DNA from: a bacterium
Lineage (GTDB): Bacteria > Vulcanimicrobiota > Vulcanimicrobiia > Vulcanimicrobiales > Vulcanimicrobiaceae
Length of the DNA: 64,000 nucleotides
NCBI GenBank assembly: GCA_021794205.1
Contig: JAJYRH010000002.1
Span: forward strand, 1 to 64,000
Direction: 5' to 3'
Shown: positions 33,846 to 42,615 of the stretch, in pieces
Layout of the letters: every line of letters begins with the position of its first letter
Numbering within the stretch: the stretch's first letter is position 1
Made by a program: the position numbers and the translations under genes
The notes under the pieces: generated by a model
What the model saw: only the letters and a program-made list of their open reading frames with translations
The model's database searches: none
Told to the model about the DNA's origin: nothing

Positions 33846-35278
33846 GCTTCAACGGGCACCAAGCGATCGACGGGGCGGTGGTCATCATTGAAACCGTGCT
33901 GTTTTTCTACTTTTTAATCATCAACGGCTACTATGCATTTACCGGCGGTGTGGCGCTGCTGCGTCTCCCGGGTTTCGTGAAGATGCATCTCGCCGACCCG
34001 GTACGTCGTTCCAACTCGACGCTCGATCGCCCGGTGACCATGCTCGTCCCCGCATTCAACGAGCGAGAGATTATCGTCACCTCCGTACGATCGATGCTGG
34101 CGCTCGAGTATGTCAATTTCGAAATCGTCGTCATTAACGACGGCTCGACCGACGACACGCTCGAACGACTGCACGAGGCCTTCGATCTCGAGCCCTACGA
34201 GGGGATATACCGCGTCGAACTCCCCACCGAGCAGGTTCGGGAAGTCTATCAATCCCGTCTCCATCCCGAATTACGCGTGATCGACAAGGCAAACGGCGGC
34301 AAAGGTGACGCGCTCAACGCCGGCATCAACCTCTCGCGCTATCCGCTGCTCTTTACCGCCGACGCGGACTCCTACTATCACCGGCAGACGCTCCAATGGA
34401 TGGTCGAGCCGTTCCAACGCGATCCGCGAACGGTCGTCGTCGGTGGGGCGGTCGCCGTTGGGAATGCCTCGACCCCGGTCGACGATAAGCCCTTCGAACC
34501 TTCGCTCCCAAAGAATTTAATGCAGCTCTTCCAGGTGCTCGAGTATTTACGCGCCTTCTTGGCGACGCGGATGGGGTTCGCGCCGTTCAACGCTCTCGGC
34601 ATCGTTTCGGGGGCCTGCGGGCTGTGGCGGCGCGATATTCTTATCGCGTGTGAAGGTTTTCGCACCGATACGATTTGGGAAGATATGGAGATGACGTTGC
34701 GCGTCCATAATTATTGCATCAATACGGGGCGCCCATATCGCATCGCGTTTTCGCCGTTCCCGGTCTGTTGGACCGACGTGCCGGCATCCCCGAAGGTCCT
34801 CTACAACCAACGCAAGGGTTGGCACCGCCACCTCTCCGAGTGCGTCGTCATTCATCGGAAGCTGCTCTTCGGCAACGGCGGAATCTTTAGTTGGGTAACG
34901 ATGCCGTACCTCGTGTTTTTCGAATGGCTCGCCCCGGTGGTGGTGATCGGCGGCGTCGTGTTTTCGCTCGTCATGGCGGCATTAGGGTATCTGGATTGGC
35001 GGACGCAATGGTGGTTGCTCGCCCTCGTTTTCGTGCTTGCGATGTTCGGCTCGATTATCAGTATTTTGCTCGATGAGATATCGTTTACCGCGTATCGCTT
35101 AAGCCAGGTGTGGGTGCTTTTCGCGGCGGCGTTTCTCGAAAATTTCGGCTATCGGCAGTTCGTCATGGTTGCGAACCTCTCGGGGCTCCTGGCGTGGCTC
35201 TTCCGTCGGCCGATACGAGGAAACACCAAATACCCCGGACTCTTCGTCGCGCCTTGGGTTCCCAAGAATCGCGGCTGA
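33842..35278 (+). CDS. Processive family 2 glycosyltransferase (PgaC/BcsA-like polysaccharide synthase)
   Basis: A 478-aa membrane GT2. An N-terminal helix is followed by the catalytic domain: PAFNERE, VVINDGSTDDT, KANGGKGDALNAG, TADADSYY (DxD-like), TDTIWEDMEMTLR (catalytic Asp), then YNQRKGWHRH, a QxxRW-like motif typical of processive synthases. At least three C-terminal transmembrane helices form the translocation channel. It should polymerise a UDP-sugar and extrude the chain. The upstream dehydrogenase and epimerase point to a uronic-acid or amino-sugar polymer, the barrel to an exit route. No c-di-GMP PilZ domain is present. ATGA overlap with the HEAT gene. Confidence 0.88.
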   Translation: MSFNGHQAIDGAVVIIETVLFFYFLIINGYYAFTGGVALLRLPGFVKMHLADPVRRSNSTLDRPVTMLVPAFNEREIIVTSVRSMLALEYVNFEIVVINDGSTDDTLERLHEAFDLEPYEGIYRVELPTEQVREVYQSRLHPELRVIDKANGGKGDALNAGINLSRYPLLFTADADSYYHRQTLQWMVEPFQRDPRTVVVGGAVAVGNASTPVDDKPFEPSLPKNLMQLFQVLEYLRAFLATRMGFAPFNALGIVSGACGLWRRDILIACEGFRTDTIWEDMEMTLRVHNYCINTGRPYRIAFSPFPVCWTDVPASPKVLYNQRKGWHRHLSECVVIHRKLLFGNGGIFSWVTMPYLVFFEWLAPVVVIGGVVFSLVMAALGYLDWRTQWWLLALVFVLAMFGSIISILLDEISFTAYRLSQVWVLFAAAFLENFGYRQFVMVANLSGLLAWLFRRPIRGNTKYPGLFVAPWVPKNRG

Positions 35279-35353
35279 GCGAGCAAAAGCAGGAAGGCGC
35301 GGCTCGTTAGGAGGACCTTACAACCTGTCTCCCGTGGATTGGAGGTTTGGAGC

Positions 35354-36388
35354 GTGTCCCTTACTCCTCGTGGATTACTGACTGCACTTATCGCCGTGCT
35401 GCGCTTTGCGTTGGGGCTGGTCGTTTGGGTCGCTTCGGTGACGCTGCTCGGCCTCTTCGCACTGGAGTTCCTCCACGCGCCGGGGCTCGAGGCGACCGCG
35501 CTCGTGCGGCTCGCGCATCGCCTCGCCGATGCCGACATTCGCTTGGTCTCGCGCTGGTTCGGGCTTTCGTGGCCGAGCGCCGGCCGCATCAACTATGCGC
35601 CGCTGGGAATCGCCGTCGCGATATGGATCGCGAAGGGCATTCTCGACTCGGTTTTGCAGAGGCTCGATTATATCGTTCGGCGCACCTTCAAGTCGTCTTC
35701 CCGGAGCGGGCTCGGCGCGCTGCGCGCCGATGGTGCCGATGGCGCCTTCTCGATGCGGAAACTCGACGCGGAATCCGAGCATCACCGCGGCATTCTGCTC
35801 AAGCGCTATCGCGAGATCGAAGGCGCGCTGAAATCCTCGTCGCGCAAACCCTGCACCTTTCTTTCGATCGATATCGTGGGATCGACGAAGATGAAGGTCG
35901 GCGAGCGGCCGACCGCCGTCGCCGCGACCTTTCAGGCCTACGAAGAGATGGTTCGCAATACGTTCGATTCCTATAGCGTTTGGAAGCAGACCTGGACTCC
36001 GGACGGAGTCATGGCGTGCTTTCTCGATCGCGAACTCGGCGTCTCCGCGGGGCAGCGCGTTCTGGCGGAGCTCGAACGTTTCAACCGCGACGAAAATCAG
36101 TTACGCACGCCGATCGAGGTGCGCTGCGGGCTCAATGACGGCGACGTCGTGATTTTCGAAGATAGCCAACTCGAGAAGGTCGCAGATCATGCCATCGACG
36201 TCGCCGGACACATGCAAAAACATGCGAATATCAACGCGCTGTGGCTGAGCACCGAGGTCTTCGAACGGCTCGAAAATAAGGCCGGCTTCGTGCCCGTCGA
36301 GGCCGAGGTCGATGGTTTTTCGGTCGTCGAATGGACGCCGATGCCCGAAGCAGTGGGAGCGCCAGGGGAGAGCGACCGTCCGGGCTAA
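35354..36388 (+). CDS. Membrane-anchored class III nucleotidyl cyclase-like protein
   Basis: A 344-aa protein from GTG 35354 (GGAGG eight bases upstream). Two N-terminal transmembrane helices (~5-40 and ~82-98) and a linker lead into a class III cyclase domain (~160-335). Both metal Asp positions appear: FLSIDIVGSTKMK and TPDGVMACF. The usual transition-state motif VNxAARL is replaced by IDVAGHMQ, so the conserved Asn and Arg are Asp and His; the activity may be altered or lost. It lies 75 bases after the polysaccharide synthase and may regulate it, but this is only positional inference. Confidence 0.75.
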   Translation: MSLTPRGLLTALIAVLRFALGLVVWVASVTLLGLFALEFLHAPGLEATALVRLAHRLADADIRLVSRWFGLSWPSAGRINYAPLGIAVAIWIAKGILDSVLQRLDYIVRRTFKSSSRSGLGALRADGADGAFSMRKLDAESEHHRGILLKRYREIEGALKSSSRKPCTFLSIDIVGSTKMKVGERPTAVAATFQAYEEMVRNTFDSYSVWKQTWTPDGVMACFLDRELGVSAGQRVLAELERFNRDENQLRTPIEVRCGLNDGDVVIFEDSQLEKVADHAIDVAGHMQKHANINALWLSTEVFERLENKAGFVPVEAEVDGFSVVEWTPMPEAVGAPGESDRPG

Positions 36389-36398
36389 TCCGTGGGGC

Positions 36399-37619
36399 AT
36401 GAGATCGCCTCGTACCGCCGCTCTTGCGGCCATTCTTTTGCTCGCCTCGCCTTTGGCTGCTTGCTCGAGCGGCCCGGCGCCCGCTTCCACCACGATCGGG
36501 ATCGGCGTCGACCTGCCGCTCTCGGGGGCCGACGCTTCGGTCGGTACGAGCACGCTCGACGGCATCAAACTTGCCGTCGCGCACGCGAACGCCAAGGGCG
36601 TTCCCGGCGGCTTCACCTTTGCCGTGCAGGCGCTCGACGACACGCAGCAGGGCGTCCACAACCCGCAGCAGGGAGCGAGTAACGTGCGCACCCTCATCGC
36701 CGACGATAGCGTGCTGGCGATTATCGGCCCGTATAATTCGAACGTCGCCGCGGCGGAGATTCCGATTACCAACCAGGCGGGGATCGTTCAGATCAGCCCC
36801 TCGGCGGTGAGCGATGGGCTGACGTTAGGGAAAGACGCGGCGATGTTGCGCCGCGCGAACCCCACCGTCAATACCTTTTTCCGCGTCTGCACGACCGATT
36901 CGCGGCAGGGCTCGGCGGCGGCGCGTTTCGCGCTCGATCTCAAACTCAAGCGAGCGTATATCGTCGACGATAACGAGACCTATGGCCTCGATCTCGCCAA
37001 CGTGTTCGCGCGCGACTTTACCAAACTCGGCGGCACCGTCCTCGGACGCGACCACATCGCTCCCGACACGCAAGATTTCAAAGCGTTGCTCCTGAAAATC
37101 AAGGGCTACAAACCCGATTTCATTTTCTTCGGCGGCACGACGAGTACAGGCGGAGGCTTGCTGCGGCGACAGATGTTCGACGTCGGAATGGGGAAACTCG
37201 CGTTCATGGGCGGTGACGGCATACCCGATATCGCCGAAGTTGCGAAAAAGCGCGCCGACGGAACCTATTACACCGTCGCCGCGCCGAACGCCGATCTGCT
37301 GCCTGCTGCCAAGCGCTTCGTCGCCGCCTATAAAGCCAAATTCGGCAGCGACGTCGGCCCCTACAGCGCGAATGCCTACGCGGCCACGGAAGTCGCGATC
37401 TCCGCGATCGAACAAGCGATCGTAGCGAACGGGAACAAGATGCCGACCCGAGCGGAGGTGCTGGCGAAAATTCCGCGCAACGCCAAGAACGAAGTCCACA
37501 CGCCGATCGGGCCGATCTCCTTCAATAAGAACGGCGACGTCCGCAAGCCGGTGATTTCGCTCTACGCAATTCGTAACGGCCATTCGTCGTTCATCGAGCA
37601 ACTCAACCTAAGCGAATAG
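36399..37619 (+). CDS. livK: Branched-chain amino-acid-type ABC transporter substrate-binding lipoprotein
   Basis: A 406-aa periplasmic-binding protein. The lipoprotein signal ends in ASPLAAC (Cys ~19 from ATG 36399). The Peripla_BP_6 fold is marked by GIGVDLPLSGADASVG, AIIGPYNSNVAAAEI, AYIVDDNETYGLDLAN and FIFFGGTTSTGG. It delivers a branched-chain amino acid, another amino acid, urea or an aromatic acid to LivHMGF, encoded in the same operon. Conserved positions do not tell which ligand. The ATG follows a GTGGGG sequence. Confidence 0.88.
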   Translation: MRSPRTAALAAILLLASPLAACSSGPAPASTTIGIGVDLPLSGADASVGTSTLDGIKLAVAHANAKGVPGGFTFAVQALDDTQQGVHNPQQGASNVRTLIADDSVLAIIGPYNSNVAAAEIPITNQAGIVQISPSAVSDGLTLGKDAAMLRRANPTVNTFFRVCTTDSRQGSAAARFALDLKLKRAYIVDDNETYGLDLANVFARDFTKLGGTVLGRDHIAPDTQDFKALLLKIKGYKPDFIFFGGTTSTGGGLLRRQMFDVGMGKLAFMGGDGIPDIAEVAKKRADGTYYTVAAPNADLLPAAKRFVAAYKAKFGSDVGPYSANAYAATEVAISAIEQAIVANGNKMPTRAEVLAKIPRNAKNEVHTPIGPISFNKNGDVRKPVISLYAIRNGHSSFIEQLNLSE

Positions 37620-37623
37620 CCGC

Positions 37624-38535
37624 TTGCACGAGTTTCTCGCTCAACTTGCCAACGGCGTCGAGCTCGGCGCGATCTATGCCTTGATCGCGCTCGGCTATAC
37701 GCTGGTTTATGGCATTCTCGAGCTCATCAACTTCGCCCACGGCGACGTCTATACGTTCGGCTCCTTCGTCGCACTCGGCATCTTCGTGGGGCTGCGCGCG
37801 GCGGGAGTCTTGCACGGAGCGGGCTTGATTCTTGGGATCGCCGCGGCGCTAATCGCTGCGATTATTGCGAGCGCGCTTCTGAACGCCGGGATCGAACGGC
37901 TCGCCTACCGCCGTTTGCGGAAGGCGCCGCGGCTCGCACCGCTGATAACCGCTATCGGCGTCTCGTTTATGCTCGAGAACCTGATCGAACTCTGGCAGGG
38001 CTCCGCACCGGTTCCGTTTCCTAACGTCATTCCGAACCCACAGTTGCATATCGGCGCGCTCGAAGTCGGCGTCCAACAGATCGTCGTCGTCGCGCTGGCC
38101 ATCGTAACGATGGTCACGCTTCATTTTTTCGTCCAACGCAGCAAGCTCGGGAAGGCGATGCGCGCGGTCGCCCAGGATCGCGATGCGGCATCGTTAGTCG
38201 GGATTAACGTCGATCGCACGATCGCGATAACCTTCCTCATCGCCGGTGCGCTTGCGGGCGTTGCAGGCTTCGTCGGCGGCGTCTCGTTCGGTTCGGCATG
38301 GTTCCTGAACGGTTTCGGCGCGGGATTGCGCGCGTTTACCGCCGCCGTTCTCGGAGGCATCGGCAACATCGCCGGAGCGATGCTCGGCGGCTTCCTCATC
38401 GGTATGCTCGAATCGTTTTCTACCTGGTTGATCGGCGGGCAGTGGAGTAACGTCGCCGTCTTCTCCGTGCTGATCCTCGTGCTGGTCTTTCGCCCGAGCG
38501 GTTTGCTCGGAGAGACGTTGCCGGAGAAAGTGTGA
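37624..38535 (+). CDS. livH: Branched-chain amino-acid-type ABC transporter permease (LivH)
   Basis: A 303-aa polytopic permease starting at TTG 37624, four bases after the livK stop. LGAIYALIALGYTLVYGILE and LINFAHGDVYTFGSF are diagnostic for LivH, and RAVAQDRDAASLVGINVDR is the conserved cytoplasmic coupling loop. About eight transmembrane helices. It forms the membrane channel with LivM. Its stop overlaps the livM GTG by four bases. Confidence 0.92.
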   Translation: MHEFLAQLANGVELGAIYALIALGYTLVYGILELINFAHGDVYTFGSFVALGIFVGLRAAGVLHGAGLILGIAAALIAAIIASALLNAGIERLAYRRLRKAPRLAPLITAIGVSFMLENLIELWQGSAPVPFPNVIPNPQLHIGALEVGVQQIVVVALAIVTMVTLHFFVQRSKLGKAMRAVAQDRDAASLVGINVDRTIAITFLIAGALAGVAGFVGGVSFGSAWFLNGFGAGLRAFTAAVLGGIGNIAGAMLGGFLIGMLESFSTWLIGGQWSNVAVFSVLILVLVFRPSGLLGETLPEKV

Positions 38536-39608
38536 TCTACACCTACGCGTTCGTCGCCATTGCGGCGTGCGTCGCAATCGAACGTTTCCACAATCGGCGC
38601 GCAAAGGCGACGATCGTCCTGATACTCGCCGCCTTCCTCGCCATCGCTCCTCGCTTCTATGGAAACGATGCCGTTTTCAGCGTGCTCGCCGATGCGGCCG
38701 TCTACGTCATGCTCGCCCTCGGTCTCAATATCGTCGTGGGCTTCGCCGGCCTTCTCGACCTCGGCTATGCGGCGTTTTTCGCGATCGGCGCCTACACCTA
38801 CGGCATGCTCGCCAGCCCGCAGTTCGGGTTGCATTTACCATTCTGGGTGCTGCTTTTTCTCGCCGCCGCCCTCGCCGCACTGTTCGGAGCGCTTTTGGGC
38901 GCGCCGACGCTCCGACTTCACGGAGATTATCTCGCGATCGTAACGCTCGGCTTCGGTGAAATCGTACCGCAGATATTTCAGAACCTCACGAAATATACCG
39001 GCGGTCCGAACGGCATTGCGGCACTCGACGTGCCGACGTTCTTCGGCCATTCCTTCGGCGCATCGGTGATGCCTTATTACTATATCGCGCTCGTTGGAAT
39101 CGCCGCCGCGCTGTGGATCTCGCGGAACCTTCGCGAGAGCCGCCTGGGGCGCGCGTGGATGGCGATACGCGAGGACGAACTCGCGGCGAAGCACGCCGGA
39201 ATCGACGTTCTTCGTTCGAAGCTCGCGGCGTTTGCCATCGGTGCCTCGTTTTCGGGTATCGGCGGCGTGCTCTTCGCAGCGAAACTCGCGCTCGTCTCAC
39301 CCGATCTCTTCGGCTTTCAGGTGAGCGTGCTCATCGTTTCGATGTTGGTGCTTGGCGGAATGGGCAACATCGTCGGCGTTGTGGTCGGAAGTTTGCTGTT
39401 GACGATCGTGAACTCGGCGTTGCTTCCGCAGATCAATTCCTTGGTCGATGCAACGTTTCATACCACGGTCGATCTTTCGAATCTCCACTTCCTGATTTAC
39501 GGTGCGATTCTCGTGGGAATCATGCTCTTTCGGCCGGAAGGATTGCTTCCCAATCGCGAGCGGCGGGCCGAGCTGCACCACGCGGGCGAAGCGGCGGGCG
39601 ACGCATGA
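38532..39608 (+). CDS. livM: Branched-chain amino-acid-type ABC transporter permease (LivM)
   Basis: A 358-aa permease from GTG 38532. MLALGLNIVVGFAGLLDLGY, LGFGEIVPQIFQNLTKYTGG and AIREDELAAKHAGID are the LivM hallmarks. About ten hydrophobic helices. It pairs with LivH in the inner membrane; LivG and LivF follow with four-base overlaps. Confidence 0.92.
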   Translation: MIYTYAFVAIAACVAIERFHNRRAKATIVLILAAFLAIAPRFYGNDAVFSVLADAAVYVMLALGLNIVVGFAGLLDLGYAAFFAIGAYTYGMLASPQFGLHLPFWVLLFLAAALAALFGALLGAPTLRLHGDYLAIVTLGFGEIVPQIFQNLTKYTGGPNGIAALDVPTFFGHSFGASVMPYYYIALVGIAAALWISRNLRESRLGRAWMAIREDELAAKHAGIDVLRSKLAAFAIGASFSGIGGVLFAAKLALVSPDLFGFQVSVLIVSMLVLGGMGNIVGVVVGSLLLTIVNSALLPQINSLVDATFHTTVDLSNLHFLIYGAILVGIMLFRPEGLLPNRERRAELHHAGEAAGDA

Positions 39609-40366
39609 AAGTGCTCGAACTCGCGGGAGTCGGCAAACGCTTCGGAGCGCTGACGGCACTCTCCAACGTAACGCTCGATGTCGAAGAAGGGGCGATCTTC
39701 GGGATCATCGGTCCCAACGGTGCCGGGAAATCGACGTTGTTCAATCTCTTGACGGCGATCTATCGCTGGGACGAAGGTTCGATCTCGATCGGCGGCCTCT
39801 CGATCGCCGGGCTGAGCACGCAGCGCATCGCGCGCCTCGGCGTCTCCCGAACCTTTCAGAACCTTCGACTCTTCGGGAACGCATCGGCGCTCGCCAACGT
39901 AATGGTCGGCGAACATGTGCTGCTCGAAGCAAACGTGTTGGACTCGTTATTGAATACCGGCAGAGAGCGGCGCGAGCGAACGGAGGCGGAGAAGCGCGCG
40001 CGCGAGTTATTGCGCTTCGTTGGCGTATCGGGCGTCGAAGAACAATTCGCCCGGAATCTATCCTACGGGACGCAGCGCCGCCTCGAGATCGCGCGAGCGC
40101 TCGCCGCTCGCCCGCGCTTGCTGTTGCTCGACGAGCCTGCAGCGGGGCTCAATTCCTCGGAAAAACACGAACTGGTATCCCTAATCCGTGCGATTCGCGA
40201 CGGCGGAACGACGGTGCTGTTGATCGAGCACGATATGGGACTCGTGATGAATCTTTGCGAACGGATCGCCGTACTCGATTACGGCGAAAAGATCGCCGAG
40301 GGAGAACCCCGAGAGATCCGAGAGCATCCTCGCGTGATTGAAGCGTACCTGGGCGCGCCGGCATGA
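39605..40366 (+). CDS. livG: Branched-chain amino-acid-type ABC transporter ATPase (LivG)
   Basis: A 253-aa ABC ATPase. Walker A is GPNGAGKST, the Q-loop is in SRTFQNLRLF (typical of LivG), the signature is LSYGTQRRLE, Walker B is LLLLDEPAAGLN, and the switch His is in IEHDMGLVMNL. It hydrolyses ATP together with LivF. ATG 39605 overlaps the livM stop by four bases and the coding end overlaps livF likewise. Confidence 0.93.
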   Translation: MKVLELAGVGKRFGALTALSNVTLDVEEGAIFGIIGPNGAGKSTLFNLLTAIYRWDEGSISIGGLSIAGLSTQRIARLGVSRTFQNLRLFGNASALANVMVGEHVLLEANVLDSLLNTGRERRERTEAEKRARELLRFVGVSGVEEQFARNLSYGTQRRLEIARALAARPRLLLLDEPAAGLNSSEKHELVSLIRAIRDGGTTVLLIEHDMGLVMNLCERIAVLDYGEKIAEGEPREIREHPRVIEAYLGAPA

Positions 40367-41076
40367 GCGCGCTACTCGAAGTTCGTGCGCTCGACGTGCG
40401 GTACGGGGGAATCGTGGCGTTGCGCGGCATCGATCTCCGCGTAGAAGAGGGAGAGATCGTCGCACTGCTCGGCGCCAACGGAGCCGGAAAGACGACGACG
40501 CTGCGAGCGATTTCAGGGTTGTTGCCGATCCGTTCGGGCGAGGTGGATTTCGATGGAGCGAACCTTCGAAAATGTTCTTCCGACGCCATCGCGCGGCGAG
40601 GCATCGGGCACGTGCCCGAGGGGCGACGGATCTTCACGCGGATGACGGTTCGCGAAAATCTCGAAATGGGGGGATTTGCGATTGCCTCGCACCGCGAGAC
40701 GGCGATGCGTATCGACGACGCGCTCGCGATCTTTCCCCGCCTGCGCGACCGCATCGAGCAGCGCGCGGGGACGCTTTCGGGAGGCGAACAGCAGATGCTC
40801 GCGATCGCGCGCGCTTTGATCGCTCGTCCGCGCCTGCTGCTCCTCGACGAGCCCTCGCTCGGGCTCGCGCCGCTCGTCGTCAAACAAATCTTCGAAGTGC
40901 TCCGCGATATTCATAGCCGTGGGACGACGATCGTCCTCGTCGAACAGAACGCGCGTGCTGCACTCGCCCTGGCGGACCGGGGATACGTTCTCCGAAATGG
41001 GGAGATCGCGCGCAGCGACACGGCGGCCGCCTTGTCGGAAGACCCGGCCGTGGTAGCCGCGTATTTGGGAGGCTAG
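40363..41076 (+). CDS. livF: Branched-chain amino-acid-type ABC transporter ATPase (LivF)
   Basis: A 237-aa ABC ATPase. Walker A is GANGAGKTT, GIGHVPEGRRIFTRMTVREN is the LivF-specific segment, the signature is LSGGEQQM, and Walker B is LLLLDEPSLGLA. It closes the five-gene livKHMGF operon. The stop is followed at once by the GTG of the DUF2079 gene. A damaged copy of this gene's 3' end lies 1.4 kb downstream at 42447-42608. Confidence 0.93.
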   Translation: MSALLEVRALDVRYGGIVALRGIDLRVEEGEIVALLGANGAGKTTTLRAISGLLPIRSGEVDFDGANLRKCSSDAIARRGIGHVPEGRRIFTRMTVRENLEMGGFAIASHRETAMRIDDALAIFPRLRDRIEQRAGTLSGGEQQMLAIARALIARPRLLLLDEPSLGLAPLVVKQIFEVLRDIHSRGTTIVLVEQNARAALALADRGYVLRNGEIARSDTAAALSEDPAVVAAYLGG

Positions 41077-42486
41077 GTGGCGAATTCTATTGCTGGTGGG
41101 AAATCACCAAAAGCGATAGTGTGGATCGGCGCCGCGCTCTTCGTCGTAGGTTATTTTGCGCTGAATTTCAACAGTTGGTGGACCTACGATAGTCTCGCCG
41201 ATTTCGGCCTCTTCATGCAGTCCATGAACGATCCGTCGGGGATGCTCAGGAACTCCGTTGAAGGGAGCCATTTCTTCGTTCATTTTTCGCCGATCTACGA
41301 TCTCTTCGCGCCATTCGTGCAGCTCACTCATTCCGTCATTCCGGTGCTCGCGCTTCAATCCGTGGCGGGAGCGCTCGTCGGAATCGGCGCCTACGAGCTC
41401 GCGAAAGGGCGACTCCCCGAAAAATATGCAGTTGCCCTCGCATGCATTGCGTTCCTCTACCCGCCGTTGGGCGGGCTCATCTATAACGCTCCGTACGAAA
41501 CGTGCTTCGCTCCCGCCGCAACGGTATGGTTGTTCGTTTTTGCTATGCGGAGAAATTGGACGGCGACGATTCTCGTCGCGCTTTTCACGCTGGGTATAAA
41601 AGAAGATCAGGGAGTATTTCTTGCCTGGGACGCTCTCGTCGCCGGAGTTTTTGCTTGGAGAACGGGCGATCGACCCCTCCTCAAAGTATCCGGATCGCTG
41701 TTCTTGGCGGCGATCGTCGTACCGGCCGCTTGGCTGATTTGGCGAAACGACGTGCATGCCCACTGGGTAGCGTTGACCCCGATATTTTCGCCGGTCGCAA
41801 GCGGTGTAACGCCGCCGCTGACGAGCGCGTTGCGGCGGATCGGCTTCATGGGCGAAGTTCTCATTCCTCTCGGCTTGTTGCCGCTTTTTAGCGGCCGTTG
41901 GATGCTCTTTGCCATCCCGCCGTTTCTCGAGGTGTTGATTCCGCCGTACGACTCTCTGCGCGACGTACAGGCGCACTATAGCGGCGTGTGGATCGGCTAT
42001 ACGATAATCGCGTTTGTAATGGGTGCATGCCGCCTACATGCCGCACGTCCGCGTCGCCTTCGGCCGTTCGTTCTGTTTAGCTCGATCGCCGCTCCTGCGA
42101 TTCTTATTTTTGCAAGCCCGCTGCATTGGCGCGCGACCGTGCACGCCCGCACTCCGCAGGATGCGGTTCTCGACAAAATTCTTGCCGAAGATTTGCCGCC
42201 GGTGGGGACGATAGGAGTCAGCAACGGCATGTTCGGGCACCTTTGGGAGAGCAGGCGGTTCGAATTGGGGCTCGCGCATCGGCCGTGTTACGCACTGGTC
42301 GACCCAACTTTATTGCCGAATACACAAACGCCGATGGCGGCGTTGGTACGGCAACGAAAATGGGGAACGTACGTGCGGCTCTGGGAGAAGAGCGGCGTGT
42401 CGTTGTATCGCCGGAGGTCCTGCGAGGCGAGCGGGCGTGGGGCTTTGCGATCGTCGTCAGCGACCGCTTCGAAGTATCCCGCGTAA
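41077..42486 (+). CDS. DUF2079 polytopic membrane protein, possibly altered C-terminus
   Basis: A 469-aa protein from GTG 41077. N-terminal features (YFALNFNSWWTYDSLADFGL then FMQSMNDPSGMLRN) and GIKEDQGVFLAWDAL identify the DUF2079 family, membrane proteins related in design to glycosyltransferase-C mannosyltransferases. About ten transmembrane helices. The function is unknown. The last ~15-25 residues (RRSCEASGRGALRSSSATA) are low-complexity and are encoded out of frame over a degenerate livF copy, so the natural C-terminus has probably been replaced. Composition is slightly less GC-rich than in the liv genes, consistent with insertion into the end of the liv operon. Confidence 0.78.
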   Translation: MANSIAGGKSPKAIVWIGAALFVVGYFALNFNSWWTYDSLADFGLFMQSMNDPSGMLRNSVEGSHFFVHFSPIYDLFAPFVQLTHSVIPVLALQSVAGALVGIGAYELAKGRLPEKYAVALACIAFLYPPLGGLIYNAPYETCFAPAATVWLFVFAMRRNWTATILVALFTLGIKEDQGVFLAWDALVAGVFAWRTGDRPLLKVSGSLFLAAIVVPAAWLIWRNDVHAHWVALTPIFSPVASGVTPPLTSALRRIGFMGEVLIPLGLLPLFSGRWMLFAIPPFLEVLIPPYDSLRDVQAHYSGVWIGYTIIAFVMGACRLHAARPRRLRPFVLFSSIAAPAILIFASPLHWRATVHARTPQDAVLDKILAEDLPPVGTIGVSNGMFGHLWESRRFELGLAHRPCYALVDPTLLPNTQTPMAALVRQRKWGTYVRLWEKSGVSLYRRRSCEASGRGALRSSSATASKYPA

Positions 42487-42608
42487 TTCAGCGGCGTGGG
42501 ACAACGATCGTTCTCGTCGAACGGGAGGCGCGTGCGGCTCCCGCGCGCATCGAAGCGGCGGCCGCTTTAGCAGAAGATCCCAGCGTGGTAGCCGCGTGTT
42601 TGGGGAGG
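42447..42608 (+). pseudogene. Degenerate second copy of the livF 3' end
   Basis: This stretch is collinear with livF 40870-41073. CTTCGAAGT and CGTGGGAC occur at identical spacing, followed by RGTTIVLVE-RxARAA and ending AAALAEDPSVVAACLG against AAALSEDPAVVAAYLG in livF. About 42 bases (14 codons) are missing from the middle. Many differences are synonymous, so the copy diverged while still under selection or came from a related gene. There is no start codon, no Walker motifs and no stop at the livF position. Confidence 0.8.
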
Positions 42609-42615
42609 GAAAAGT

